Assembly: GCA_047612485.1 (NCBI GenBank) | Contig: JBLGAT010000001.1 | Span: 62,001-126,000 of the forward strand | DNA length: 64,000 nt | Reading direction: 5' to 3' | Origin: Sediminicola sp047612485 | GTDB lineage: Bacteria; Bacteroidota; Bacteroidia; Flavobacteriales; Flavobacteriaceae | Program-made: the position numbers and the translations under genes | Shown: piece after piece, positions 33,853-42,228 of the stretch | How the letters are laid out: every line of letters begins with the position of its first letter | Numbering within the stretch: position 1 is the first letter of the stretch | The notes under the pieces: model-generated | Seen by the model: the letters and a program-made list of their open reading frames with translations, nothing else | Told to the model about the DNA's origin: nothing | Database searches by the model: none

Positions 33853-34695
33853 ATGAGTGATATCAATTGGAAAGTAGTCAAGGAATTTGAAGATATAACC
33901 TATAAAAAATGCGATGGGGTGGCCCGTATCGCTTTTAACCGTCCCAATGTACGGAACGCCTTTAGACCCAAAACCACAAGTGAGCTTTATGAAGCCTTTT
34001 ACGATGCTCAGGAAGATACTTCCATTGGGGTAGTACTACTTTCTGCCGAAGGGCCATCCACAAAGGATGGGGTGTATTCTTTTTGCAGCGGCGGAGACCA
34101 AAAAGCGAGGGGACAGCAGGGATATGTGGGGGAAGACGGGATGCACCGTCTGAATATATTGGAGGTACAACGATTAATTCGTTTTATGCCCAAAGTCGTC
34201 ATTGCTGTAGTCCCCGGATGGGCCGTTGGGGGCGGACACAGTCTCCATGTGGTCTGCGACCTCACCCTTGCCAGCAAGGAACACGCTATTTTTAAACAGA
34301 CAGATGCCGATGTCACCAGTTTTGATGGGGGCTATGGTTCTGCTTATTTGGCAAAAATGGTAGGACAAAAAAAGGCTAGGGAGATATTCTTCTTAGGAAG
34401 GAGCTACACAGCACAAGCGGCCTTTGAAATGGGCATGGTAAATGCAGTTGTCCCGCATGAGGAACTGGAGGATACCGCCTTTGAATGGGCACAGGAAATT
34501 CTGGCAAAATCACCTACGTCCATTAAAATGTTGAAATTTGCCATGAATCTAACCGATGATGGCATGGTAGGACAGCAAGTGTTTGCAGGGGAGGCTACAA
34601 GATTGGCCTATATGACCGATGAGGCGAAGGAAGGCAGAAATGCATTTCTTGAAAAGCGCAAGCCAGATTTTGGAAAAAACAAATGGCTTCCATAA
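33853..34695 (+). CDS. menB: 1,4-dihydroxy-2-naphthoyl-CoA synthase
   Basis: A 280-residue crotonase-fold enzyme of menaquinone synthesis that cyclises O-succinylbenzoyl-CoA. The MenB marks are present: the oxyanion-hole S-G-G-D-Q-K-A-R-G, the flexible Q-Q-G-Y loop, V-P-G-W-A-V-G-G-G-H-S-L, T-D-A-D-V-T-S-F-D-G-G-Y-G-S-A-Y and the C-terminal E-K-R-K-P-D-F. Bacteroidota use menaquinone, so this is a housekeeping gene. A -7-like octamer TATTTTTG at 33816-33823 may be its promoter; the other men genes are not in the window. Confidence 0.96.
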   Translation: MSDINWKVVKEFEDITYKKCDGVARIAFNRPNVRNAFRPKTTSELYEAFYDAQEDTSIGVVLLSAEGPSTKDGVYSFCSGGDQKARGQQGYVGEDGMHRLNILEVQRLIRFMPKVVIAVVPGWAVGGGHSLHVVCDLTLASKEHAIFKQTDADVTSFDGGYGSAYLAKMVGQKKAREIFFLGRSYTAQAAFEMGMVNAVVPHEELEDTAFEWAQEILAKSPTSIKMLKFAMNLTDDGMVGQQVFAGEATRLAYMTDEAKEGRNAFLEKRKPDFGKNKWLP

Positions 34696-34724
34696 TACGT
34701 TCTCTTACTAGAACATTATTAAAT

Positions 34725-34892
34725 TAAAAAAGGACCTTGCCTGAGAAGACAAAGTCCTTTTACGAGAACACTATATGAAAATGAAAAATTCTTATTCTGT
34801 TTTTGTACACTACCAAAGTAGCTACATTTGGAACGATCATGAAATTAATGTTGTGAACCCTTGCCTTTATGTGGTAGGGCAACATAATTTAG
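34725..34892. repeat. Direct-repeat element copy A (hairpin plus conserved ~130 bp)
   Basis: It starts with a stem-loop terminator (AAAAGGAC at ~34728-34735 with GTCCTTTT at ~34754-34761). An exact 26-bp block shared with copy B follows at 34761-34786. Then come the shared TACACT..AAAGTA (34806-34820), TTGTGAA near 34851 and a terminal hairpin TTGCC (34861-34865)/GGCAA (34878-34882), ending ATAATTTAG. It lies between menB and the DEAD-like gene. A 55-codon ORF starting within the block is not kept in copy B, so the element is probably not coding. It could be a structured RNA on either strand. Confidence 0.7.
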
Positions 34893-34956
34893 ATATGTAC
34901 TTGAATTCAATAGCTCTTAAAATGGTTAGAATCGCAACTTAATAACATTACTATTT

Positions 34957-35571
34957 ATGTCATTTAAAAAAATACATCCCACTTTAAAAGAAAATATTGC
35001 ACGCATAGGGATTACTGCCCCTACATCTTTTCAAAAAAAGGTGATTTCAAAAATAAAGGGAGGAGCCAGCCTTTTTGCCATAGCTCCAAAAGGAGATGGA
35101 AAGACCACAGCCATGATCATCGCTACAATTCAGAAACTGGGTGCTGCGGCCTTTGAAGATTCTCCAAGGGCATTGATCTATGTAAAGGATAAGGTATCAG
35201 CTTTGGAGCTCGCAGAAAAATTTAAGCCCTATACCTATGGGACGGATTTAAGAGTGTACTGCGCCTATGAAGAACACAATATAGAATTGCAACGCGAAGA
35301 AATCTATCTTGGAACCGATATAGTAATCGCTACCCCTAAAAAATTAAGTCGGATTTTTTATCTGAACGGGATACATCTAGGGCAGTTAAAATTATTTATG
35401 GTGGAAGATTCAGAGTTTTTGGTGAAGGCAAGTGATTATTCCGATGTGATCCGTATCCCGGAAAGTATAGAAAAATGCCAATATATCATGTTTGGAACCA
35501 AGTTTGACAATCGTCTGGAGAAAATGAAAGACTCCTTTATGTACAATGCGGAAACCATTATCGTTGAATAA
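34957..35571 (+). CDS. Degenerate DEAD-box-like protein, single RecA domain
   Basis: A 204-residue protein equal to only the N-terminal RecA domain of a DEAD-box RNA helicase. The Q-motif-like T-S-F-Q-K (23-27) and P-loop A-P-K-G-D-G-K49-T are present. Motif II reads V149-E-D-S instead of D-E-A-D, motif Ib-like A-T-P-K-K-L is present, and motif III is F-G-T rather than S-A-T. The second RecA domain is missing and no remnant of it follows; the next gene begins 10 bp later. ATP may still bind, but unwinding is unlikely. It is bracketed, together with the DUF2007 gene, by two direct repeats. Confidence 0.82.
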   Translation: MSFKKIHPTLKENIARIGITAPTSFQKKVISKIKGGASLFAIAPKGDGKTTAMIIATIQKLGAAAFEDSPRALIYVKDKVSALELAEKFKPYTYGTDLRVYCAYEEHNIELQREEIYLGTDIVIATPKKLSRIFYLNGIHLGQLKLFMVEDSEFLVKASDYSDVIRIPESIEKCQYIMFGTKFDNRLEKMKDSFMYNAETIIVE

Positions 35572-35581
35572 ATAGCATCAT

Positions 35582-35812
35582 ATGGAAAGAAAAAACAATT
35601 ATGTAAGCGTCTTTACTGGGAGTGAGGTTGACATTATCCTTTTAAAAGGGTTATTGGAGGAAAAGGGCATAGGCACCTTGGTAAAGAACGAAAAGGAATC
35701 TGCTCGCGTCTCCGGTTTTGGAGGTGGTTCCTATGGTGGCATTAGACTCTTTATCTTGGAATCAGACAAGATTAGGGCAACGCCAATCATAGAGGCTTTC
35801 GGCAAAGGCTAA
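35582..35812 (+). CDS. DUF2007-type small protein
   Basis: A 76-residue α/β protein of the DUF2007 'putative signal transducing' type. It has V-F-T-G-S-E-V-D-I-I-L-L-K-G-L-L-E-E-K-G-I then a Gly-rich turn and I-x-L-F-I-L-E-S-D. This small ferredoxin-like fold is related to the PII-like group, but no ligand is known. It begins 10 bp after the DEAD-like gene, so the two probably form one unit. The second direct repeat, with its hairpin, follows 31 bp after the stop. Confidence 0.83.
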   Translation: MERKNNYVSVFTGSEVDIILLKGLLEEKGIGTLVKNEKESARVSGFGGGSYGGIRLFILESDKIRATPIIEAFGKG

Positions 35813-35843
35813 AAACCTTGATCCTAAACTAAATGTTAGGGCA

Positions 35844-36022
35844 TTAAAAAAGGCCCCATCATTTAAGACGAAGCCCTTTTTACGAGAACACTATATGAAA
35901 ATGAAATTTTTTATTACTTATCTACACTGCTAAAGTACCCTCCATTTAGCATTTTGTAAAATTATTGTTGTGAAGTGGTCCTTACTTGTGGTGGGGATTG
36001 CTTTTTTGACTATATAATTTAG
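35844..36022. repeat. Direct-repeat element copy B (hairpin plus conserved ~130 bp)
   Basis: Same layout and orientation as the element at 34725. It has a hairpin (AAAAAAGG at 35845-35852 with CCTTTTT near 35875-35881), the exact 26-bp block at 35881-35906, the TACACT..AAAGTA block at 35922-35937, TTGTGAA at 35968-35974 and a terminal hairpin GGTCC (35977-35981)/GGATT (35995-35999), ending ATAATTTAG. The terminal stem has changed at both sides relative to copy A while still able to pair. The element fills most of the 337-bp gap before the SRPBCC gene; the remaining ~125 bp show nothing clear. Confidence 0.7.
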
Positions 36023-36149
36023 TATTTCACTATTATTTACACGTATAGTTGCTTTATTCCAAGTCTTTTATTCATTAAATTAAAGTGAGAAATTGAAATT
36101 ATTATCTGTTTCATATAGATTAAAGTAGAATTGGAAAAAATAAAATGCC

Positions 36150-36536
36150 GTGGAATTCACACTAAAAACAACCTTGGACGCCCCTGCAAATGACATTTAT
36201 AATGCCTGGCTGAATAGTGAAGGGCATACTGCTATGACTGGAGGCAAGGCCACTGCCTCTAATAAAGTTAGAGGAGCTTTTACTGCATGGGATGGCTATC
36301 TCAATGGGAAAAATCTACTCTTGGAAGAAAATAAGAGAATCGTACAATCTTGGAGATCTTCGCAATTTGAGCCCCATGAAGAAGATTCACAGATTGAAGT
36401 AATACTTAAAGAGCAAGTTGGAGGTACGGAATTGACACTTACTCATACCAAAGTTCCCGACAGTGGGGAGCATTACAAAAAAGGGTGGGACGAACATTAT
36501 TTCCAACCCATGAAAAAATATTTTTCTAAGAAGTAA
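36150..36536 (+). CDS. SRPBCC / AHSA1-family protein
   Basis: A 128-residue START-like (Bet v 1 fold) protein. It starts with GTG at 36150; no in-frame ATG lies upstream of the first strand. The opening E-F-T-L-K-T-T-L-D-A-P-A-N-D-I-Y-N-A-W-L and the later I-V-Q-S-W-R-S-S-Q-F, G-G-T-E-L-T-L-T-H and G-W-D-E-H-Y pattern fit the AHSA1-like group (activator of Hsp90 ATPase homology). Such proteins bind hydrophobic ligands; a specific role is unknown. It is a lone gene between the repeat element and the BLUF gene. Confidence 0.87.
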   Translation: MEFTLKTTLDAPANDIYNAWLNSEGHTAMTGGKATASNKVRGAFTAWDGYLNGKNLLLEENKRIVQSWRSSQFEPHEEDSQIEVILKEQVGGTELTLTHTKVPDSGEHYKKGWDEHYFQPMKKYFSKK

Positions 36537-36778
36537 AACCTAATAACATGACCTTAATAACCCGAATAGGCAGTTGACAGATTCACTTCTGATTTGGCTC
36601 ATTATATCGATTCAAATTATAGTATGGTTGGTCTAAGTTGGACTACTTAATCTACCTCAAATTATTGCTGATATGGACTTCTATGGTCATTCGAAAATTT
36701 CGTACCTTAGAGAGGTATCCTAAATTCTCGGGTGTTTCTAGGTAACTTAAAGAAGTATATTCCCCAAATACTCCAACG

Positions 36779-37210
36779 ATGTATGAACTTGTCTACAGTT
36801 CTAAAGCGAAAAATGATATGGATAGCATCAAAATATTTGAGATTTTGAAAACGTCGCGTACCAACAACCAAATATTCGGGATCTCAGGTTGCTTGGTGTT
36901 TCACAATAATATCTTCGTTCAAATAATCGAGGGTGATTCCAAAAATATTCAAAATCTCTATCAAAATATAGAGAAAGACGAACGGCATCACCATGTAAAT
37001 CTATTATGGGAAGGCTTTATCCCTAAAAGAAACTTCAATGATTGGTCCATGGCCTATCATGACCTAGGGGAAGGTCTCGTTAAGGATGATGAGATATTGA
37101 CCTTTGAAAGAAATTTGTTCCAGCTATCTGAAAGTGCAGATAAAACATCACCTGCTTCCTATTTATTTTGGCTTAATGTCCGCAAACAAATTATAGGTTG
37201 GCTAGTATAA
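36779..37210 (+). CDS. BLUF-domain blue-light sensor
   Basis: A 143-residue protein. Residues 1-95 are a complete BLUF flavin domain with Y6, N30, Q48, W89 and M91. These fall at a constant offset of 15 from the photoactive residues Y21, N45, Q63, W104 and M106 of AppA, so photochemistry should be intact. The I-S-G-C-L-V and V-Q-I-I-E-G strands are typical. The 48-residue tail holds a helix but no output enzyme, so it is a short BLUF that signals by protein contact. No response gene is adjacent. A 242-bp gap with no identified feature lies upstream. Confidence 0.93.
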   Translation: MYELVYSSKAKNDMDSIKIFEILKTSRTNNQIFGISGCLVFHNNIFVQIIEGDSKNIQNLYQNIEKDERHHHVNLLWEGFIPKRNFNDWSMAYHDLGEGLVKDDEILTFERNLFQLSESADKTSPASYLFWLNVRKQIIGWLV

Positions 37211-37286
37211 TTTTTTTTACAAGTGCAATCTTTATGTATTTATGTTCCCTGTCCAGGTACTGTTCCATGTTTAGGGTACATCTATA

Positions 37287-38621
37287 TCACTTAATAGATG
37301 CAATAATTTGCGCTAAAAATTCATTTACATTAAATATTGGGCCTTCTGCCAATCCCGTGCGCACTACTACCAAGTCCTTGGAGGGGATAATAAAAACATA
37401 TTGACCCCCATAGCCGTTTGCAGAATACAGGTCCCTTGGAACATCTGGGTATTTACCTCCCGCATTCAACCAAAAGTGCGCCCCGTAGGTACCATCGGAA
37501 TCAGCAGTTGGCTTGGTAATATATCGCACCCAATCCTCAGCAAAAAGTTGATCTCCCCTCCAACTTCCATTATTTAGATACAATAGCCCAAATTTTGCCC
37601 AATCCCTTGTATTTGCCCAAGCATAGGACGAACCTACAAAATTATTTTTCATATCGGTTTCGATAATCATCGAATGCATACCTATTCTATCTATCAAAGA
37701 CTGATAGGGAAAGTCTAGATAAGCCTGCCTGTCACCAATATAGTTTTGCAACAATCCAGACAAAAGATTTGATGTGCCTGAAGAATAGTTCCAGATTTCC
37801 GAAGGTTTTGCAATGGCCTTTTTTATCTGTTGGGATTGCGTCATATTCGACTCCAAAAACAACATTTTGGTCACATCAGATATTTTGCCATAATCCTCTT
37901 CCCATTCCAACCCGCTTTGCATCCGCAATAAATGATTTATGGAAATGTGTTTACGTTCATCCTTTTGCCAAGCGGTCATAGGAGCTGGATCATTGACCTT
38001 CAATTTCCCTTGGTATTCCAATATTCCGTAGAGTGTTGCCAAGATGCTTTTGGTCATAGACCAGCCCAAAATAGGAGTGGTAGGGGTAAATCCCTCGACA
38101 TAATGTTCAGCAATGATCTCATTCTTATAAGCCACCAAGACTGTCCTTGTTTTTTTTAATTCCGGCTCTGAAAAAGCGCTATTGATTGCTCTTTCCAATT
38201 GAAGATAGTCAACATTGGCAAACACGGTATCTTTTTTTCCATTATTGCCATAAGGGAAAGGAAGTCCGTTTTTGAGGGTTAGACGTTTTGGAAGTAATGG
38301 TTTTAAAGTGTAATCATAGGTATCATTGACAAGGACACTACCTAGTCCTTCCCGGTAGACCGCTTTTCTCTCCATAAATCCAAAAACAGAGGATGACGCA
38401 GTTTTTTCATCATTATCAACTTCCGATTTCGCCAGTTTTATCAAGGGAACATTATTATCGTTCTTATCAACGGATTCGGGCGATCTATCAGCTATAAAAA
38501 CACTTGAGGCCATATTTTTCGCGGCATAGCCAGATATAATGTTCAGTTTGGAATAATTGAAGGCCAAAACAACGGTGAGCGCAATAAAAAGAGCAAGGAC
38601 AATTCTTTTAAAAACTTTCAT
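37287..38621 (-). CDS. Class C serine hydrolase (β-lactamase/penicillin-binding fold)
   Basis: A 444-residue protein with an N-terminal membrane anchor or uncleaved signal (~7-24). Its serine hydrolase domain has S188-M-T-K191 as the S-x-x-K motif and a Y-S-S segment (W-N-Y-S-S-G-T-S-N) in the Y-x-N position. A late region (T-G-L-A-E-G) stands where K-T-G would be. This is the pattern of the esterase/DD-peptidase-like family widely annotated as 'serine hydrolase'. It acts outside the inner membrane, on an unknown substrate. It is divergent from the pirin gene, with 82 bp between them. Confidence 0.88.
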   Translation of the reverse strand: MKVFKRIVLALFIALTVVLAFNYSKLNIISGYAAKNMASSVFIADRSPESVDKNDNNVPLIKLAKSEVDNDEKTASSSVFGFMERKAVYREGLGSVLVNDTYDYTLKPLLPKRLTLKNGLPFPYGNNGKKDTVFANVDYLQLERAINSAFSEPELKKTRTVLVAYKNEIIAEHYVEGFTPTTPILGWSMTKSILATLYGILEYQGKLKVNDPAPMTAWQKDERKHISINHLLRMQSGLEWEEDYGKISDVTKMLFLESNMTQSQQIKKAIAKPSEIWNYSSGTSNLLSGLLQNYIGDRQAYLDFPYQSLIDRIGMHSMIIETDMKNNFVGSSYAWANTRDWAKFGLLYLNNGSWRGDQLFAEDWVRYITKPTADSDGTYGAHFWLNAGGKYPDVPRDLYSANGYGGQYVFIIPSKDLVVVRTGLAEGPIFNVNEFLAQIIASIK

Positions 38622-38670
38622 GGAAAGGATAATTAAGGATTTTTAAAAATAAATCTTTGCTTGAGAATTA

Positions 38671-38698
38671 TTGTAACTTTAGGAAAAATATAGCTTTG
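38671..38698 (+). promoter_or_regulatory. Bacteroidota-type promoter for pirin, giving an almost leaderless mRNA
   Basis: TTG at 38671-38673 and TAGCTTTG at 38691-38698 are spaced by 17 bp, an exact consensus. The ATG of the pirin gene starts at 38704, only 5 bases after the -7 box, so the predicted transcript begins at or next to the start codon. Confidence 0.72.
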
Positions 38699-38703
38699 TT
38701 TTT

Positions 38704-39576
38704 ATGTCCAACCTTGGTTTGATCATAGCCGAAAGAAGTAGGGATATTGGTGATTTCTTGGTAGGAAGATTGATTCCCTTTCGCAAAAAAAGAATGATCG
38801 GCCCCTTTGTTTTTATAGACCATATGGGGCCAACCCAGCTGGGCCCTACTAAATATATGGATGTAGATCAACATCCACATATCGGACTCTCCACACTAAC
38901 CTACATGCTGGAAGGAGATATATTTCATGAGGACAGTATAGGGACCCAACAGCGTATTACACCAGGTTCCGTAAATTTGATGGTCGCTGGCAAAGGTGTT
39001 TCCCACTCAGAACGCACCCCCAGCGATCTCAGAAATGGGCATTCATTTACCGCCCATGGGTATCAGATATGGATTGCTTTGCCAAAAATATTGGAAGATT
39101 GTTCCCCTGAATTTTATCATATTGGAGCGACTGAACTTCCGCAATGGCAGGAGGGGAGCGCCAATTTTAAATTAATAGCTGGGGAAGGATATGGTAGAGT
39201 TTCACCAGTTCCCGCCCATTCTCCTTTATTCATGATTGAAATTAAGAATACTTCTGAATTTCAACTTAACACCAAGGATCATTTAAAGGGGGAAATAGGG
39301 ATTTGTATTGTTGATGGGAGCATAATTGCCTGTGGCGAAGTGGTTGGTAAAGGAAATATTCTAATCTCCAAGGTAGAAGATACCTGTAAGACTATTTTAA
39401 ATCCTAACTCACATCTCATACTTTTTGGAGGGGCACCTATGCCAGAAGAACGCCATATTTACTGGAATTTTGTTTCCTCCAGTAAGGAGAAAATAGAGAA
39501 CGCAAAAAAAGCTTGGGAGAATAAATCGTTTCGAATGATGGAAAATGATGAAAGTTATGTGCCACTGCCTAACTGA
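38704..39576 (+). CDS. Pirin-family protein
   Basis: A 290-residue bicupin. The N-terminal cupin has the pirin motif G-P-F-V-F-I-D-H-M-G-P and the metal-binding H-P-H-I-G-L-S-T-L-T-Y, then G-S-V-N-L-M-V-A-G-K-G-V-S-H-S-E-R. The C-terminal cupin ends with L-F-G-G-A-P-M-P-E. Pirins bind iron and some have quercetin 2,3-dioxygenase activity; the function here is unproven. It starts a run with the 3D-domain, amidase and M14 genes (9, 46 and 1 bp apart), though it is probably unrelated in activity. Confidence 0.92.
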   Translation: MSNLGLIIAERSRDIGDFLVGRLIPFRKKRMIGPFVFIDHMGPTQLGPTKYMDVDQHPHIGLSTLTYMLEGDIFHEDSIGTQQRITPGSVNLMVAGKGVSHSERTPSDLRNGHSFTAHGYQIWIALPKILEDCSPEFYHIGATELPQWQEGSANFKLIAGEGYGRVSPVPAHSPLFMIEIKNTSEFQLNTKDHLKGEIGICIVDGSIIACGEVVGKGNILISKVEDTCKTILNPNSHLILFGGAPMPEERHIYWNFVSSSKEKIENAKKAWENKSFRMMENDESYVPLPN

Positions 39577-39585
39577 TTTTACTAT

Positions 39586-40044
39586 ATGCAAAAGACTATC
39601 TCCAATTTGTATTTATTTTTAATCGCTTGTATTACTGTAGTTGCGACCTTGTATATTACCTCCTGTTCCCCTAAAAAAAAGCACTATGCAGAGGTTCTTG
39701 TTTGGGACTCTGTTAGGGTGACCGCAACGGCATATAATTCTCTCGCCTCACAAACAACAGCACTACATTCCAATATTTCAGCTTGGGGGGATAGTTTACA
39801 ACCTGGTATGAAATGCATAGCGGTTTCAAGGGATTTGATCCGTAAGGGGCTAAAACATAATACCATAGTAAGGATCGACACCTCCTCCCAAATATATTTG
39901 GTTAAGGATAAAATGCATACCCGCTGGCGCAATAGGATCGATATCTATATGGGCGTAGATAGGGCCAAGGCCTTTGAATGGGGCCGAAAAAAGGTAATGT
40001 TATATTATGTGGTTAAAAAAGACAGCATTCTTATTGTAGACTAA
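39586..40044 (+). CDS. 3D-domain (MltA-like barrel) envelope protein
   Basis: A 152-residue protein. Residues 1-27 form a lipoprotein-type signal ending I-T-S-C. The mature part is a double-psi β-barrel 3D domain, seen in V-T-A-T-A-Y-N-S, then A-V-S-R-D-L-I and V-K-D-K-M-H-T-R-W-R-N-R-I-D-I-Y-M-G, where the conserved acidic residues lie. The fold is shared with MltA lytic transglycosylases and Gram-positive resuscitation factors. It precedes a cell-wall amidase and a peptidase, so an envelope role is likely. It lacks the full MltA domain and may not be catalytic alone. Confidence 0.8.
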   Translation: MQKTISNLYLFLIACITVVATLYITSCSPKKKHYAEVLVWDSVRVTATAYNSLASQTTALHSNISAWGDSLQPGMKCIAVSRDLIRKGLKHNTIVRIDTSSQIYLVKDKMHTRWRNRIDIYMGVDRAKAFEWGRKKVMLYYVVKKDSILIVD

Positions 40045-40090
40045 ACTCCCTAAGTTGTACTTTTAAGGTCCAATTAAAATCCCTTCAAGA

Positions 40091-40753
40091 TTGAAATATC
40101 TATTAGTAACAGTAATTCTTCTTGGTTTAGTTTCGTGTTCCGTATCACGGATTATAGTGGACAAACCTGTCATTTTTGATGAAGAACGAATAGCCCTTTC
40201 CAAGGAATATATGGCAACCCGTTATGGATTGGAAACCGATTCAGCTACGATCACTCCTAAGATGATTGTCTTGCACTGGACCGCCATTCCCACCTTTGAG
40301 GGATCCTTTGATGTGTTTTACAATTCCAAATTACCTAGTTGGAGGGAACAAATACAAACCGCTAGCAGTCTTAATGTTTCTTCGCACTTTTTAGTGGATA
40401 GAGATGGAACAATATATAGATTGATGCAAGAAACTTTGATGGGCAGGCACGTGATCGGCTTAAACCATGTTGCATTGGGAATAGAAAATGTGGGTGGACT
40501 TGGCGACAAAAAGTTGACCAGAGCACAGCTGAAATCGAATATTTGGCTCGTGGAATATTTAAAATCAAAATACGATATAGAATATCTGATTGGGCACTAC
40601 GAGTATACCAATTTTGTAGGTCATCCATATTGGTTGGAAATAGACGATTCCTACCGAACCGAAAAGACAGATCCAGGTCAACGCTTTTTAAGAAAGGTGA
40701 AAAAGGCCACGAATAAATTAAATTTTAAACCCACCCCTCAAAAAATAAACTAG
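40091..40753 (+). CDS. N-acetylmuramoyl-L-alanine amidase (amidase_2), lipoprotein
   Basis: A 220-residue zinc amidase that cuts the bond between N-acetylmuramic acid and the stem peptide. It starts with TTG at 40091, giving a lipoprotein signal with L-G-L-V-S-C. Catalytic-domain marks are the zinc ligand H in I-V-L-H-W-T, S-S-H-F-L-V-D-R-D-G-T-I-Y, L-G-I-E-N-V-G-G and a late zinc site T-D-P-G-Q-R-F. It resembles the AmiD group, which acts on muropeptides at the outer membrane. The gap to the next gene is 1 bp. Confidence 0.88.
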   Translation: MKYLLVTVILLGLVSCSVSRIIVDKPVIFDEERIALSKEYMATRYGLETDSATITPKMIVLHWTAIPTFEGSFDVFYNSKLPSWREQIQTASSLNVSSHFLVDRDGTIYRLMQETLMGRHVIGLNHVALGIENVGGLGDKKLTRAQLKSNIWLVEYLKSKYDIEYLIGHYEYTNFVGHPYWLEIDDSYRTEKTDPGQRFLRKVKKATNKLNFKPTPQKIN

Positions 40754-40754
40754 A

Positions 40755-42227
40755 ATGAAAATGAAATTTGTAATTTTTCTATGTCTTTTCCTAATTGCCG
40801 CAGATAGTTCGGCCCAAGAAAATGATATTACCTCGGCCTTATATGAAAGTTATGATCAATTCAAGGAGCCTTCCCTAAACAATAGGAGGATTAAACACAA
40901 AGAGCTGCAACCGTTGATTAGTCGGCTAAAGGAGGACCCAAAATATACGGTTAAAGTGGTAGGGCAATCCATTGAAGGGAGGGACTTATCCTTGATAAGT
41001 ATAGGTTCTGGTCCCACAAGTGTATTTCTTTGGTCTCAAATGCACGGGGATGAGCCTACTGCTACCCAAGCCATTTTTGACATCATCAACTTTTTAAATG
41101 GGGATACCTTTAAAGCTGAAAAGGAAGCGATTTTATCCAATGTCACCTTGCATTTTTTACCCATGCTGAATCCAGATGGGGCAGAGGTCTATACCCGAAG
41201 AAACAGATTGGGGATAGATATAAACAGGGATGCCCTCATGCTGCAATCCCCTGAAGGAAGAACACTTAAAATGGTCAGGGATTCGCTTAATGCCGATTTT
41301 GGATTCAACCTCCATGACCAAAGCACCTATTACAATGCCGAACGCACAGAAAAACCGGCTACCATATCCTATTTGGCACCGGCGTATAACTATGAAAAAG
41401 ATATCAATGATGTTCGTGGAAATGCTATGAAAGTGATCGTTTTCATGAATAGTATCATCCAAAAATATGCCCCTGGACAAGTAGGTAGGTACAATGACGA
41501 TTTTGAACCTAGGGCGTTTGGTGACAATATACAAAAATGGGGTACCAGTGCCATTCTCATTGAATCTGGAGGGTATCCAGGGGATCCAGAAAAACAGGAG
41601 ATCCGCAAACTGAACTACGTTTCCATTTTATCCGCCATTTATACCATTGCCAAAGGGAATTATAAAAACATTCCCATTGAAGATTATGAAAAAATCCCTG
41701 AAAATGACAGAATGCTCTTCGATCTAAAGATAGAAGGACTAACCTATACCCTTTTGGGCCAGGATTATATATTGGATTTGGGAATACATCGCTCCGAGGT
41801 GGACAATGCAGACCATACCAACTTCTATTACAATAGCACAGTTGTAGATCAAGGAGACCTCTCAACGTTTTATGGGTATGAATCGTTGGATGCCACAGGA
41901 TATACCATTAAAGGGGGAAAAGCACACCCACAAATCTTTAAATCCATTGAATCCCTTAAAGAATCTGAGGTTCTCAAATATTTACAACAGGGGTATACCT
42001 ATGTTCGACTGGAAAATTTACCAACGGGCAAGAAGGACACTAATTTGCCAATCCAATTGGTGAGTAAGGACTTTAAAGTACCGGCACTTAATCTTCGTGC
42101 AGGAATGAACCCAACCTTTATATTGGAGAAGGACAGTAACATTCAATTTGCAGTGATCAATGGATTCCTTATCCACTTAAATGGGGATACGAGTAATTTT
42201 AAAAATGCCCTGATTTTAAAGAAATAA
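40755..42227 (+). CDS. Secreted M14 zinc carboxypeptidase
   Basis: A 490-residue protein with signal peptide 1-20 (D-S-S-A-Q). The M14 domain shows the zinc motif H-G-D-E (in Q-M-H-G-D-E-P-T), the third zinc histidine in N-L-H-D-Q-S and the catalytic Glu in L-I-E-S-G-G-Y. The R-x-x-x-D-I-N-R-D substrate region also fits. A C-terminal β-rich extension (~370-490) follows. With the amidase immediately upstream it could process muropeptide stems, but general protein carboxypeptidase activity is equally possible. Only 1 bp separates its stop from the end of a small convergent gene. Confidence 0.9.
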   Translation: MKMKFVIFLCLFLIAADSSAQENDITSALYESYDQFKEPSLNNRRIKHKELQPLISRLKEDPKYTVKVVGQSIEGRDLSLISIGSGPTSVFLWSQMHGDEPTATQAIFDIINFLNGDTFKAEKEAILSNVTLHFLPMLNPDGAEVYTRRNRLGIDINRDALMLQSPEGRTLKMVRDSLNADFGFNLHDQSTYYNAERTEKPATISYLAPAYNYEKDINDVRGNAMKVIVFMNSIIQKYAPGQVGRYNDDFEPRAFGDNIQKWGTSAILIESGGYPGDPEKQEIRKLNYVSILSAIYTIAKGNYKNIPIEDYEKIPENDRMLFDLKIEGLTYTLLGQDYILDLGIHRSEVDNADHTNFYYNSTVVDQGDLSTFYGYESLDATGYTIKGGKAHPQIFKSIESLKESEVLKYLQQGYTYVRLENLPTGKKDTNLPIQLVSKDFKVPALNLRAGMNPTFILEKDSNIQFAVINGFLIHLNGDTSNFKNALILKK

Positions 42228-42228
42228 A

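Noticed and set aside
34777..34942. 55-codon ORF within repeat copy A
   Set aside because: The same start block in copy B runs into a stop after 12 codons, so the conserved sequence is not maintained as protein.
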